A stretch of 60,000 bases of DNA. Source: Membranipora membranacea (Eukaryota > Bryozoa > Gymnolaemata > Cheilostomatida > Membraniporidae). The position numbers and the translations under genes were made by a program. Under the pieces are notes generated by a model. The model was not told where the DNA came from. It saw nothing but the letters and a program-made list of their open reading frames with translations, and made no database searches. Location of the stretch: positions 1,009,501-1,069,500 of the forward strand of contig OU612074.1 in the NCBI GenBank assembly GCA_914767715.1. The letters run 5' to 3'. Shown here piece after piece: positions 49,340 through 59,755 of this stretch (position 1 is the first letter of the stretch; every line of letters starts with the position of its first letter).

Positions 49340-49905
49340 TTCTGTCAGTGAGATGGGTAGAATGTCTTCAATAGAGGAGTTGTCGAGGTGGTATAAGACT
49401 GTTCAAGCGATGAAATGGGTTTATCTCAATCTTCACTGCATAGCCGGTGCAAAGACCATAGATTGTATCAATTACATGTGGTATGTCAGCTCTGTTTAGC
49501 CCCATAGTGTAAGACTTGATTGTCGTATAGATAGTCTGAAGACAAAGGCTTTGGTGGCGTTCAAGATGGTCTTTGGCTGTATGGTTGGTGTAAGTAAACC
49601 ATGCTGGGCTTGCATATGTTAAGACTCTTGTCAGAAAAAAATTTACTAGCAGATCTGCTCTTATGCCATAATCTGCTGCTCTACTCTTCTCAATACCGGA
49701 ATTGACATGTTTGGTGAGTGTAGATGTTATCTAGTTTAACACCCAGTAACATCGCTGCTAGTATCTGCTTGATTACCTCATTATTCACAGTGATGGGTGT
49801 GGAAGGTGAAACATCGAGTTGCAGAGTGAATAGCATGAGTTGGATTGGATTGTTCATTAATTTTCTCTCAATTTGCCTGCTTGTTTTAAAAGCACTTGAT
49901 ATGAC
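49340..49905 (-). mobile_element. Reverse-transcriptase relic of a non-LTR retrotransposon
   Basis: The minus strand reads ITVNNEVIKQILAAMLLGVK then LDNIYTHQ, and after a frame break RVLTYASPAWFTYTNHTAKD then HLERHQSLCL, ending near FHRLNSLIPPRQ. These are the standard late RT motifs of LINE elements (INNxxIxxxxxAxLLGVxLD; LxYASPAW; LERHQxLCL). Stops and shifts show that it is dead. Confidence 0.75.
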
Positions 49906-50226
49906 TTAAAATCTAGTAAGCAAATCAAAAACTGTAACTTCTGATATCGATGTTTGGTACAACTAAGAACTAAAGCTTAGGTACAGTTAGGCTCTGAAAT
50001 GAGAATCAATTGTATCCAACAGGAAATTCCCTTTTAATCTTCAAAATTCCTGTCTGTTTTTTTTTATTACAGTTTCATTTTGTATAAATAAAACTGTAAA
50101 GAATACTAAGAACCTCTACTTCATGTATTCTTTATTAAGCAAGTTCTATCTCATAAATAATTATATGTAACAAATCTGGCCCTGGCAATATCTATCTATT
50201 AACTGTTGTGATGTTGGTTATGGTCA

Positions 50227-52562
50227 TAGACTTAATATACTCCCTAGACAGGACAATGCTTATGCTTCACTGATCATAATATGTCCCACGACATGATGTA
50301 ATTAGTTTGTGCTGTGAGCCATAGTTTACTATTATACCATTCAATGAAATAATGTGAAAAATCAAGGGACGCTGGGCATGATATCAGCCCCTGTCCAGCC
50401 CCTTATTATTCAAACACAAAGAAAATTGGTGAGTGTATGTAAAAGACCTTTCCACACAAGATGATATTCATGATTTGTCCCCAGAACCAGAACTTTTTAT
50501 GTCAAGATACAATCATTGGCCAATAAACACTGAAATAAATACAGCCATTTACCCTCAGCACTTCCATCACAACTATAAAAATGTAAAGAATACATATAAC
50601 ACAATATCAAAAATATTTTGTTGGATGAGCCAGATCTTATCACCACCATCATCGTTTTTTTCTTCAAAATTGTTCCTAGTAGTGACTGCGCACAACCAGT
50701 CAGTTCAAATTGGATTGCCAATTTTATTGTCGCTTCACAAGGAAGAATAGATCTGTGCTGCAAATTTAGTATGTAAACTACAGATAGCTGTTGTTCCTGA
50801 GTACGTAATGATGAATCTAGAGTATATGACGATAACTTAAAATTTTTATACTTCAGTACTGTAGTCAAAATCTAATGGCCTTTACTGTGACCAAACTTAA
50901 TTTTGCCGATGCCGGTAAGGTTCTTTGAGTTTATCAATGTGATATCGGCATCAACAGTGAATGTCAATTGCTTCCTTGACCTATTCACAGACACAGCAGT
51001 GTGGAAAAAGTAGTTATTACAACAGGACACGTCATCATCTGAGAAAATGGAACTACATGTAATGATGAAACTACAGGAAAAGAATGGAAGCAGTGATTCT
51101 AATAATTTCCAAGACTGGGAAATAAATGCCGGCCAAACGATCACCAGCATTATTGCTTGACTCAGCTGAGAGGAGCGTGCTCATATGCATCACAGCTGCT
51201 CACAAGCACAAACCTCCGTAGCCTGCAATAAATTTTTGTTGGTATGAGCTAAGGTTTAGTATGAATAATGGCTATTAGTATAGAACCCAGTCTGAGCCAC
51301 AAAATAACGGTTCTGAACCCTTTATTTAGACAGCCAGAGAAGTTTTTTGAATAAATGAGCAGCAACAATCCCTTCTGCAATGACTAAAAAATCACTCTGT
51401 AAGGAGACATTATCAATTATACAGTCACATGCTTCCATCCTTTTTCCTCTGTAGTTTCATCATTACGTGTAGTTCCATTTGCTCAGATGATGACGTGTTC
51501 TGGTTTGGTTTGGCTTATTATAACAATCATTGTATTAGCAGGCTATAGGATTGGATTGGTACATGAAAATGAACATTTTAAATTCTGCTGTGAGCTGATA
51601 TGTAGTATGGAAAAAAGCACTTTAAATGCTTTTCTGTCCTGCACTTTGGCGGGCAATAGATGGTATGTATGCGAGATGGTACCTTTGCACAGTTGAAAAC
51701 AATACAACTAAAAAGAGGATGGTCTATATTGGACGCAATTTTGTTTACAAAGTTTTAGACATCTCAGTAATAACTTTTTTTTCACGCTCTTGTTTCTGTG
51801 TATAGGTAGGGGAAGCAATAGACATTCACTGTTGAAGCCGTTATCACATTTATAAACTCAAAGAACCTTACCGGCATCGGCAAAATTAAGTTTGGCCACG
51901 GTAAAGGCCATTAGATTTTGACTACAGTACGGAAGTATAATATTTTTAAGTTATTGTCACATACTCTAGATTCATCATTACGTACTCAGGAACAACAGCT
52001 ATCTGTAATTTACATACTCATTTAACAGCACAGATCTATTCTTCCTTGTGAAGCGACAATAAAATTAGCAATCCAATTAGAGCAGACTGGTTGTGTTTAG
52101 TTACAACTTCGAATAATTTTAAGGAAAATGATGATGGTGGTGGTGCTGGTGCTTAGATCTGGCTCATCCAACAAAATATTTGTGATCTTGTGTTATAGGT
52201 ATTCTTTACATTTTTATAGTAGTGATGGAAGTGCTGAGGATAAATCGCTGTGTTTGTTTCAATGTTTATTGGCTAACGATTGTCTCTTATCATAAAAAGT
52301 TCTGGTTCTGGAGACAAATTATGAATACCACCTCGTGCGGAAAGGTCTTTTACATACACTCACCAATTTTCTTTGTGTTTGAATAATAAGGGGCCGGACA
52401 AGGGCTGATATCATGCCCAGCGTCCCTTGATTTTTCACATTATTTCATTGATGGATATATAGTAAACTATGGCTCACAGCACAAACTAATTACGTCATGT
52501 CCGCTTTTTGAGTGGGACAGTATTGAATACTATTGGCCTGTCTAGGCAGTATATTAAGTCTA
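50227..52562. mobile_element. 2.3-kb element with ~0.9-kb inverted repeats
   Basis: The left arm, about 50227-51088, and right arm, about 51436-52562, are inverted copies, diverged but alignable along their length. The right arm has ~300 extra bases (about 51505-51800). The ends are TAGACTTAATATAC and GTATATTAAGTCTA, flanked by TGGTTATGGTCA on both sides (50215-50226, 52563-52574). No transposase frame is seen; the ORFs inside it on either strand look accidental. Confidence 0.8.
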
Positions 52563-53134
52563 TGGTTATGGTCATCATCAAATCAACTCAGCAAAGTATT
52601 TGTGGTGTGTGTCGTTGTTATAAACCAAACAGCTTAGGTTTATTCTACATTTAATTCTGATTAAATCAACTGATTAGTTCACACGAAAATGCACTGCTCT
52701 ACAAATTTTGCATAAAGTATTTCCACATAATAATATTGTTTGACACACAACCGAAACAAAAATTAAAAAAAGTAAATGTAAGAAATTGGATTACAGAACG
52801 ACTTCAAAACTTTAGTTGTGGTCTGGTCATTTAATCGTAAACATAATTTATGTAACCGTTTAAAATTGAATGTACTACAAGCATGTATTACCATTCAAAG
52901 TTGGCCATCAGGCATAGACTTCAACTTTGGCTGTAAGGATAGACTATTGGGGCCAGTCATCAACCTATTAATGCATGGCCATTTTTCATTATACAATCAT
53001 GCCAATACATTTGGAATGCTTTCAGATCGCTCATGTTCCATGCTTCAGCTTGTAATGCAGGATTTGTTGACTGCTGTAACAAGGCATCATAACTGTATCT
53101 CTATCAACACACAAATCAAACACATGATCCTTAC

Positions 53135-54343
53135 CTAGCCTGTTCTTGTCTTCTAATACTGTGGTCAGCACTCCTGTAAAGACAAAGATTCATAATAGAC
53201 AGTTCAATGTTTCAATGTTTTGCAGTAAATTGATCACCTGAGAATGTTGTATCATTTTTTTGATAAATATAATGTGAGTGAAGGATAATTCACCTTTTAC
53301 AGTATCAGGACATGTTTTGTTGCTGGTAGTGATTGTGATACACTATGAGGGTTTATATTAATAACATGTTATGTTATATTATATTTATTGAATAACTAAC
53401 AGAGATCCCCTATGTAAATATCCCCCTGAGCACAGTCAAACTGACTATTCAAATGTCAGGTTTTTGGAATAACAAGTGTGTGTTAGATTTTCACTGTTGA
53501 TCTGATAGAAAGCAGAGGTAAACAGAGTGCACGCTGTCTACTGCATTTGAATGAAATAATATTATGATACAAGACAAACTTGTAATCTCCTTACCTGTGT
53601 GCACATCAAGAACCCACAGCTTAGTTTGAGGTCCGTAGTGAGAGACAATCAGATGGTCAGTATCATAACAAGTTACACCTTGGGGTGAAGGTATCTCTGT
53701 GCATATCCACTCCACTACTCCTGATGTCAGGTTGAGTCTGAACACCTCATTCTTACGGTGGATTGTCAGGATGATAGACTCCTCCCCCACCCCACACATT
53801 GATACAAACTGACTGTTGGCTAGTTTAAGACAAGGGACATGTTTGACTAAATCTCCATTAAAAGAATAAACAGTTACACACTGATCCTTTCGATTCGCTA
53901 TCACAACCTGATTTTTTATCATACTGAGTTTTGCACCATGGTAATATGAATCACCAATATCACTGTGGTTCCATGATGACCGTAACTGACCATTCAAATA
54001 ATAAATTAGTATCTTGTAAGGATTGTCTTTCGTAAGGATAAACAAGCGATCGTTAAAGGCTCTCACTGCTATGATTGGTTTATTAATTGTGATAAAGGAC
54101 GGTGATACTTTCTCGTTACTATCTATCTTCGTTACTGAACCACTAAGTAACCCGAGATATGTAACCCCTTTATACACACACGCTGACATGGGATATTTGT
54201 CACTCATCCCCTCATCAATTGATTTAATGAACTGGAGGGACTCAGGTGGGGGAAGCCTTGTCGGGCTTTTATCAATCTTATCGTCTATGATGATATATCA
54301 TCAGCAGAGAACAACTCAACCTCAGGTTCCCTCTTCGCACACC
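53135..54343 (-). pseudogene. Beta-propeller C-terminal exons of the TRIM-like gene, frameshifted
   Basis: An exon from the acceptor at 54344 to 53595, followed by one at 53173-53135, continues the TRIM gene. The first part reads CAKREPEVELFSADDISS and then TAG (54287-54285). The rest, in another frame, reads IDDKIDKSPTRLPPPESLQF, then several blade-like repeats (VTYLGLLSGSVTKID, RLFILTKDNPYKILIY, SIILTIHRKNEVFRLN, LIVSHYGPQTKLWVLD) to a donor at 53594. The 39-nt exon VLTTVLEDKNRL joins in phase 1. This is the propeller seen at the end of many invertebrate RING/B-box proteins. The final exon is not found; a 2.3-kb inverted-repeat element lies just beyond. True pseudogene or assembly indels cannot be told apart here. 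Confidence 0.65.
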
Positions 54344-54425
54344 CTGTAAGAGATACGTTTTAACTGATTAGAGATATTTAGCGATGTGTCATATTTTACT
54401 TACTCAATACGGGATGCAGTTATCC

Positions 54426-57391
54426 TTATCCTAGATTTTCCGGATGGAATAAGTTCTCTACAACAAACACTGGATAGCCTCCCCTCCTCAACTCTTCCAT
54501 TCTATTTTCAATAGGACTCTTCTCCTTCACTAAATCAACCTGAAAAATTCAAATACAAATTCATATTATCCGATAATCTGATAATATCTAACGATTCTTA
54601 TACTTTTCAATTTTTAGTCACACAATAAATGATATCAAGAATACTGGTTATGAATACCAGCCAATTTTTGACCCCTAGATTTTAGTAGAATAATATACGC
54701 TAACCGGGTGTTTGTCTGAGAGGTCAGAGTTCAATGTCTTCAGATAGTCCAGGTACTCAGACATCCTCACACTCGCCTTCTCACTTATATAACTGTCCAT
54801 TTTATCTTTAGCTGTCCTCCTGGATTCGGTGTACTTTTCTTTCAGCTCTGCATACTTACTCCTTATTGCAGAGAGCTAAAATAGAGAACAGAACATTACA
54901 AAGATAACGCTCTGAAGTCTGAAACAGGTAGAAGGAACCTGTTAAGATTTGACATCACAATTGGAGACTGATACTAAGGAAAAGACCTCAAGAGTGATCA
55001 AAGCCTCTAGATTTCTTCTGTGGCATGTTGAGCTGATACACAATCAGCTGGAAGCATCAACTAAGTTTGATCTATATAGTCACATAATGACATTCACCTA
55101 TCAAGGAGGCTAACGAAAGCTGGTAAGCAACCCCGAAGCAGGCCTCAGATAGAGGAATATCGATGTTCTCGCTGACACCAAGGAGTTAGAGACTCTAACT
55201 CCTCGCTGACACTATCATCAATAGTGTATAACCTGGTATAATGTTGTATATTGATCCGTAAAACACATCAATAACTCTGGGATCTGTCAAAGCTTTAGCT
55301 ATCAAGTTACATGTAAAAACAGACTCAGCTTTGACCTTCCACATCTCCCTTTCTGACCTGTTCAAGTTCTGCCTCATCAATGATTCTCACTCCAAATTCT
55401 GTGTCAATATCCCACTGAGAGGTGGTGATTGTTACCTCCTTCACCAAAGCAGCTATCGCATCAAACTTGTCCTCCACTTCAGTCTTCAGAGGCTCAACTG
55501 ATGACATCACTAATTCAGCCACCTCCTCCATAGACACAAAATCATGAGTCGATCCTAAAACAAAGCAATAATACATATATATATATATGTAATATATCTA
55601 TATATATTAAAGAGGTCCTCAGGGAGAGGAAGAGGGAGACCGTTGACAGCTCACTGCCCTTTTTCTGGACCAAGTCCTCATAACAAGATATGTGAACCAA
55701 TTATTGCGAAAGAAAAAGCATACCTTGCCTGCCCTGTTTATGACAAAACAGAGGGTGGGCTGCCCCTAAAGAGGGACGCAAGTTGCCCGGAGTCCTCATA
55801 CTGAGAGTGTGATACATCCTAGCAAGCTAGAATGCATACTAGAGGTGAGGCCATGGTGGACCTCCTAATCGTGAGTGTGCAGCAAGCTGCCAGAAACTGA
55901 AACAGGCACTAATCAGCCATTAGCCATGACACTTCGATCTTAGCCGATAGGCCAAGAAGCGTACCTTGCCTTACCTTGCCTGCAGTTGCCAGCAGTTGAC
56001 ATGCCTTTAGCACATGCGATGATGTAACAGTTCTTGCAGCCGATTGATAAAATTCTGTCTTTGTGTTTCTTACAGAATCTCACTTCCAGGGCATATGTAG
56101 ACTTTAGGTACTCAGCTATGCTTAGAACTGATGGTGATCACTCACCTCCTCATGTGTCTTTAAGTGAGATTAAGGATAATCTTCTCATGCAGAATCTCAT
56201 AAGTTGGCCAATAGGGATAAATCATAAGACACATGACCACAGTTTGTCACTTACATTGGATATTAAACAAGATATCGATGTTGTATCATTAGACCTGAAC
56301 ATCCACACGATTGCATGTTTGCCTCCACAGCATTTATGGACAGACATGATGTGTCACTGTCATAGTCATTGTGCCTGTGAGCCTACAAATACATATTTGC
56401 TTACGTCATAATCAAGAAACAACCAGATATTGCAACAGTAGCCTTTTGTGAAGTTATCCTACCTCGGCATGCTTTCCACAGTATTTCCTGTCACATTCTA
56501 CACAATAAGACTTTGCTGACATGAATGTCTTTCCCTTCTTCTCACATGGCTCACAGAAGGTTGCTTTCGGCAGAGCAGATGGTAAATCGTCAACAGATGT
56601 GCCAGTCTCCTGGCTGGCACAAACAAAAACCACTTCTTGTTTCTCATATATTAGACGAAAGGATACACAGCTATCACCAGTGATTCTTACCTTCATCAAA
56701 AGTTTGCGTTGAGGTAACTTTCTTTGTTGAGGATGAAATGGCATCAACTAGTATGAGTAAGAGTAATTTGCCATGCAGGTATCCCTACTGTGGCACACGA
56801 TTAACATAATAAACGAAACACTGAAAACACCGAAGAAGGACAATGGTTTAGCGTTCATTTGGCTGTAAGTAACAAATCCTGTAGCACCGCGCTATCAAAG
56901 ACTTAAAAATCATTTCCTAAAAGCATGAGTGTGTCTCATATTTCAACATCACAAGACCCAAACAACATTTTATATAGTGGCACAACATCACAAACGCACA
57001 AACACACTCCACTCACGGACAAACACATTTGTGATTAGTTATAAGAAGGGGAGGAAGAATTCCTATCTCTCCGATTCTCTCAACGTAACCAAAGATCAGG
57101 CGCAGTATGCATCTTAGGAGTAAAGACACAATATCTGTCAGGCGTTTTAATATAAACACACCTGCATATGATGCACTTGATGATGTCGGCCATTTCTTTA
57201 TCTTGCTCTGTCAGACACTTTTCACAGAAGTCGTGTCCACATGGTAGTTTCTTAGGATTGCTCAGGTATCCTTCATACTCCAGACAGTTCCCACATCTAA
57301 CTGTGTAGATTGTATCATCTTCTATCTGTACATCCGCTGCTGCAGCTGCCATGAACTTACCATGAGAAATCATGCCATCCACTGATCCCAT
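54426..57391 (-). CDS. TRIM-like protein: RING, B-box, coiled coil (six exons as read)
   Basis: Exons on the minus strand: 57391-57162, 56613-56463, 56101-55975, 55554-55358, 54875-54705, 54539-54426. The phases agree and give 329 residues to a TAA at 54428-54426. Exon 1 has a C3HC4 RING (CGNC, LPCGHDFCEKC, KCIIC). Exons 2-3 make a B-box (FCEPC, YCVECDRKYCGKH, then CKKHKDRILSIGCKNCY). Exons 4-5 are a long charged helix, the coiled coil. TRIM proteins are E3 ubiquitin ligases, many in innate immunity. The C-terminus is probably abnormal: exon 6 runs into its intron because the expected donor is broken, and the beta-propeller exons downstream look cut off. A U2-like SINE sits 13 bases after the exon 3 donor. 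Confidence 0.72.
55730..55961 (-). mobile_element. U2-snRNA-derived SINE, copy 2 (full length)
   Basis: 232 bp, flanked by the direct repeat TACCTTGCC (55721-55729 and 55962-55970). On the minus strand it starts CGCTTCTTGGCCTATCGGCT followed by AAGATCGAAGTGTC, matching U2 snRNA from about nucleotide 3, and ends with a CCCTCTGTTTTGTCATAAAC stem-loop tail without poly(A). It sits in intron 3 of the TRIM-like gene in the sense direction. Confidence 0.85.
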
Positions 57392-58410
57392 GATCAAAGA
57401 TAGTGTTTTGAAACATATTGAGCCTTTTTTCGCTTTAGGTCAAGTTTACCACATGACTGCCATTAGAAGCTCTTGACAAGCTTTGTTGGCGGGATAAAGG
57501 CCTGTCAACCAGGTGCTGAAGGCTCCCAAAAAATGGTCGCAATATCTCACATCAGACTGAGTGATTTTCGGCAGGTACATATCGATACCACTGATCACTA
57601 CCTATTCTTAAAGTTATGAAGAGATCTTTTATATAGATATATCTAAGGCTATAAAAAATAAGTTTGACATCCTGCTATGATTCAAAAGCACCACCAATAC
57701 TATAGTCGTTGATGATGTAATGCCACTAAGGAACCCCCCCCCCCCCCTCCCAGGTGTGATGTGACTGGAGCCTGACAGTTCCGGAATTTCCATTTCCCAT
57801 ATGTTGTGGGAGAAGGGAAATCCAGTGGATTTTCCCCATGTATATAAATTTTATATAAACCAGCCCTTTATAGTCATTGGGAAAACCTATTATTGAGAAA
57901 TCTGATCGAAACAAACCAGCCTGGTGAAATCGATTATGGCGTAACATATAAATCAGAACCTAACAAAGTAACATATAAATCTATGCTGATACACATTTTA
58001 TTGATGGAGTATCGTTTGAGGAAAGGGCATCTTTAATGTTATGCAGTATCTTTTGGGCCTCTGGCTGCTGAGAGTTTTTAACGCAATTAAGCATGATTGA
58101 TGAAGTATCATTTTTGGCGAGGGTGTCTCAGAGTGTTGCGTCTAACTTTGAAGAAGATTTATCCGCTGACATGTCTTGTGGTCATCAGCTGCTATAAAAG
58201 CGCTGGGGAGCAGAGGCATATCAGTTTTTTTGGGACTAGACACTTAAAAGACAACAATCTAGTGGATGTTTGGTTTCTTCTGTATTTTCTATCTTGTCTC
58301 AGATATTTGTAAACCAGGCTGGTGAAGTACAATTAAAATGTAATAAAGAAACCTTATTTAATATATTTAATATATTTAAGTGAGAAATCCCTTTCCCCTG
58401 AACTCGTAAA
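57392..58410. other. Stretch upstream of the TRIM-like gene
   Basis: It probably contains the minus-strand promoter. It also has a C-tract (57734-57747). No exon is supported. Confidence 0.4.
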
Positions 58411-58462
58411 TAGAACCTGGTTGGTGTACTTATTATATATTTAGTCCACCACCCAGGTTCTA
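58411..58462. repeat. 16-bp stem hairpin
   Basis: TAGAACCTGGTTGGTG and CACCACCCAGGTTCTA pair at 15 of 16 positions around a 20-base AT-rich loop, ~55 bases before the orphan exon at 58518. Confidence 0.65.
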
Positions 58463-58517
58463 TAGCTCAAACTACAATCTCTCCATAGGGTTTGTCATGT
58501 ATTTATTATTATAGCAG

Positions 58518-58621
58518 ACCATTATCTGATATGGAGGGGAGCTTATAATCGCCCGGTATGGAGGCAATCACTCATCTATGCCAACTCAGATGTGTCAATA
58601 CCAGTGCAACAGAAGATACAG
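58518..58621 (+). CDS. Orphan exon of an unrecognised gene
   Basis: Between an acceptor (ATAGCAG, ending 58517) and a donor (GTAATG, 58622), one frame is open for 34 codons and reads HYLIWRGAYNRPVWRQSLIY and on to VQQKIQ. I do not recognise it. It leaves phase 0, which does not fit the exon at 59256, so another exon would have to lie between them, or the two belong to different genes. Confidence 0.35.
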
Positions 58622-58774
58622 GTAATGGCTGGTGAATTAATTATTCCCATTATAATTATTGTAACTGGTACAATAATTATTGTATATAGGAGTTGCGTTT
58701 TTTGTTGGTCAAGGAGCACAACTCCTACTCTTTGCCAACGAAGATCATTTTAATCAGGGAGTTTGGGACTATTG

Positions 58775-58980
58775 AAGTTGAGATGCCATCAGCTGGCTAT
58801 CTGTACTAAAGATATTGGTATCATCAGCAAATAAGGCATTACTCAAATCTGGGGCTGTATAAAGAAGATCATTTATATAAAGGCAACTTGTAGCCATTTT
58901 AGTCTCCAAACCTACATTCACTGCTGCCCCGGAAAAATAACCTCACTGGAGAACCTGGTCTTCAGGAAACACCCCTCAGA
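58775..58980 (-). mobile_element. Reverse-transcriptase relic with FADD catalytic motif
   Basis: The minus strand reads LYINDLLYTAPDLSNALFAD then DTNIF, the RT catalytic block (FADD at about 58831-58820). A broken GVPQGS-like segment is near 58925-58975. A stop follows soon after the motif. It may be the same LINE family as the relic at 49.3-49.9 kb, on the same strand. Confidence 0.7.
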
Positions 58981-59255
58981 GTGAGCGCCCTGCCCTGGGC
59001 TATTATCAAAGTTTTATCGAATTGAATCTGCATGATATAATATAAATATGTTTACAACATTAAATATGTTTCAATCATTCTCATCGCTCTCTTCTCAAGT
59101 CCAATAATTTAATAATATTGTTAAATAATTAAATCGATTATTTTAATGCTACAATGTTTACCATACTGAAATTCAATAGATATAACACACAATTGAAGTT
59201 GCTGGAATATGAGTGTGTCAAATATCTGTAAAGTAAAAATAGGAATATATCTTAG

Positions 59256-59428
59256 ATGTGAATGTGGAGATTTCTTCTGATCTTGTTGACTACCCTCGAG
59301 GAGTAAATATTGTTAGCTACAGTTCAGTAAGACTAAGTGAGAAGTGTATTTTGCTAGCTGATATGGGAGTAATAGAAAAGGAGAATGAGGAAATGTTAGC
59401 TGACACTAAATTTGGCTATTTTAGGCAG
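59256..59428 (+). CDS. Orphan exon of an unrecognised gene running to the right
   Basis: An acceptor (ATATATCTTAG) and a donor (CAG-GTGAGA at 59429) bound an open frame of 57 codons reading VNVEISSDLVDYPRGVNIVS and ending KFGYFRQ. The mixed polar and hydrophobic composition looks like a folded domain, but I cannot name it. It needs one base from an upstream exon. The rest of the gene would lie beyond the window. Confidence 0.45.
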
Positions 59429-59525
59429 GTGAGAAATTGGCGCTTTTTCCCCCGGCGAACACATAACTGCCTTCGGTGAATAAGTTGTCCTCCTTGAATT
59501 GAATGTGTCATTGTTGTTTATTATG

Positions 59526-59755
59526 CCCTGTTTATGACAAAACAGAGGGTGGGCTGCCTCTAAAGAGGGACACAACTTACCCGAAGTCCTCTTACTGAGA
59601 GTGTGATACATCCTAGTAAACTAGAATGGATCCTAGATATGAGGCTATGGGGGACCTTCTAATTGTGAGTGTGCAGCAAGCTTCCAGAAGCTGAAACAGG
59701 CACTAATCACCCATTGGCAGTGACACTTTGATCTTAGCCAATAGGCCGAGAAACG
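59526..59755 (-). mobile_element. U2-snRNA-derived SINE, copy 3 (full length)
   Basis: 230 bp with perfect 9-bp target duplications TTTATTATG (59517-59525 and 59756-59764). The minus-strand head reads CGTTTCTCGGCCTATTGGCT then AAGATCAAAGTGTC, differing from U2 at two bases and one insertion over ~32. The body and stem-loop tail match copy 2. It lies just after the orphan exon at 59256-59428. Confidence 0.88.

Noticed and set aside
49724-49909. Plus-strand frame with membrane-like residues
   Set aside because: The minus strand codes for recognisable RT motifs here; the plus frame is its shadow.
50433-51696. Several 70-120-codon frames between 50.4 and 51.7 kb
   Set aside because: All lie inside the inverted-repeat element, match no transposase motif and are not kept between the two arms.
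52818-53138. 106-codon plus-strand frame
   Set aside because: No family signal or splice context; it overlaps the end of a supported minus-strand exon.
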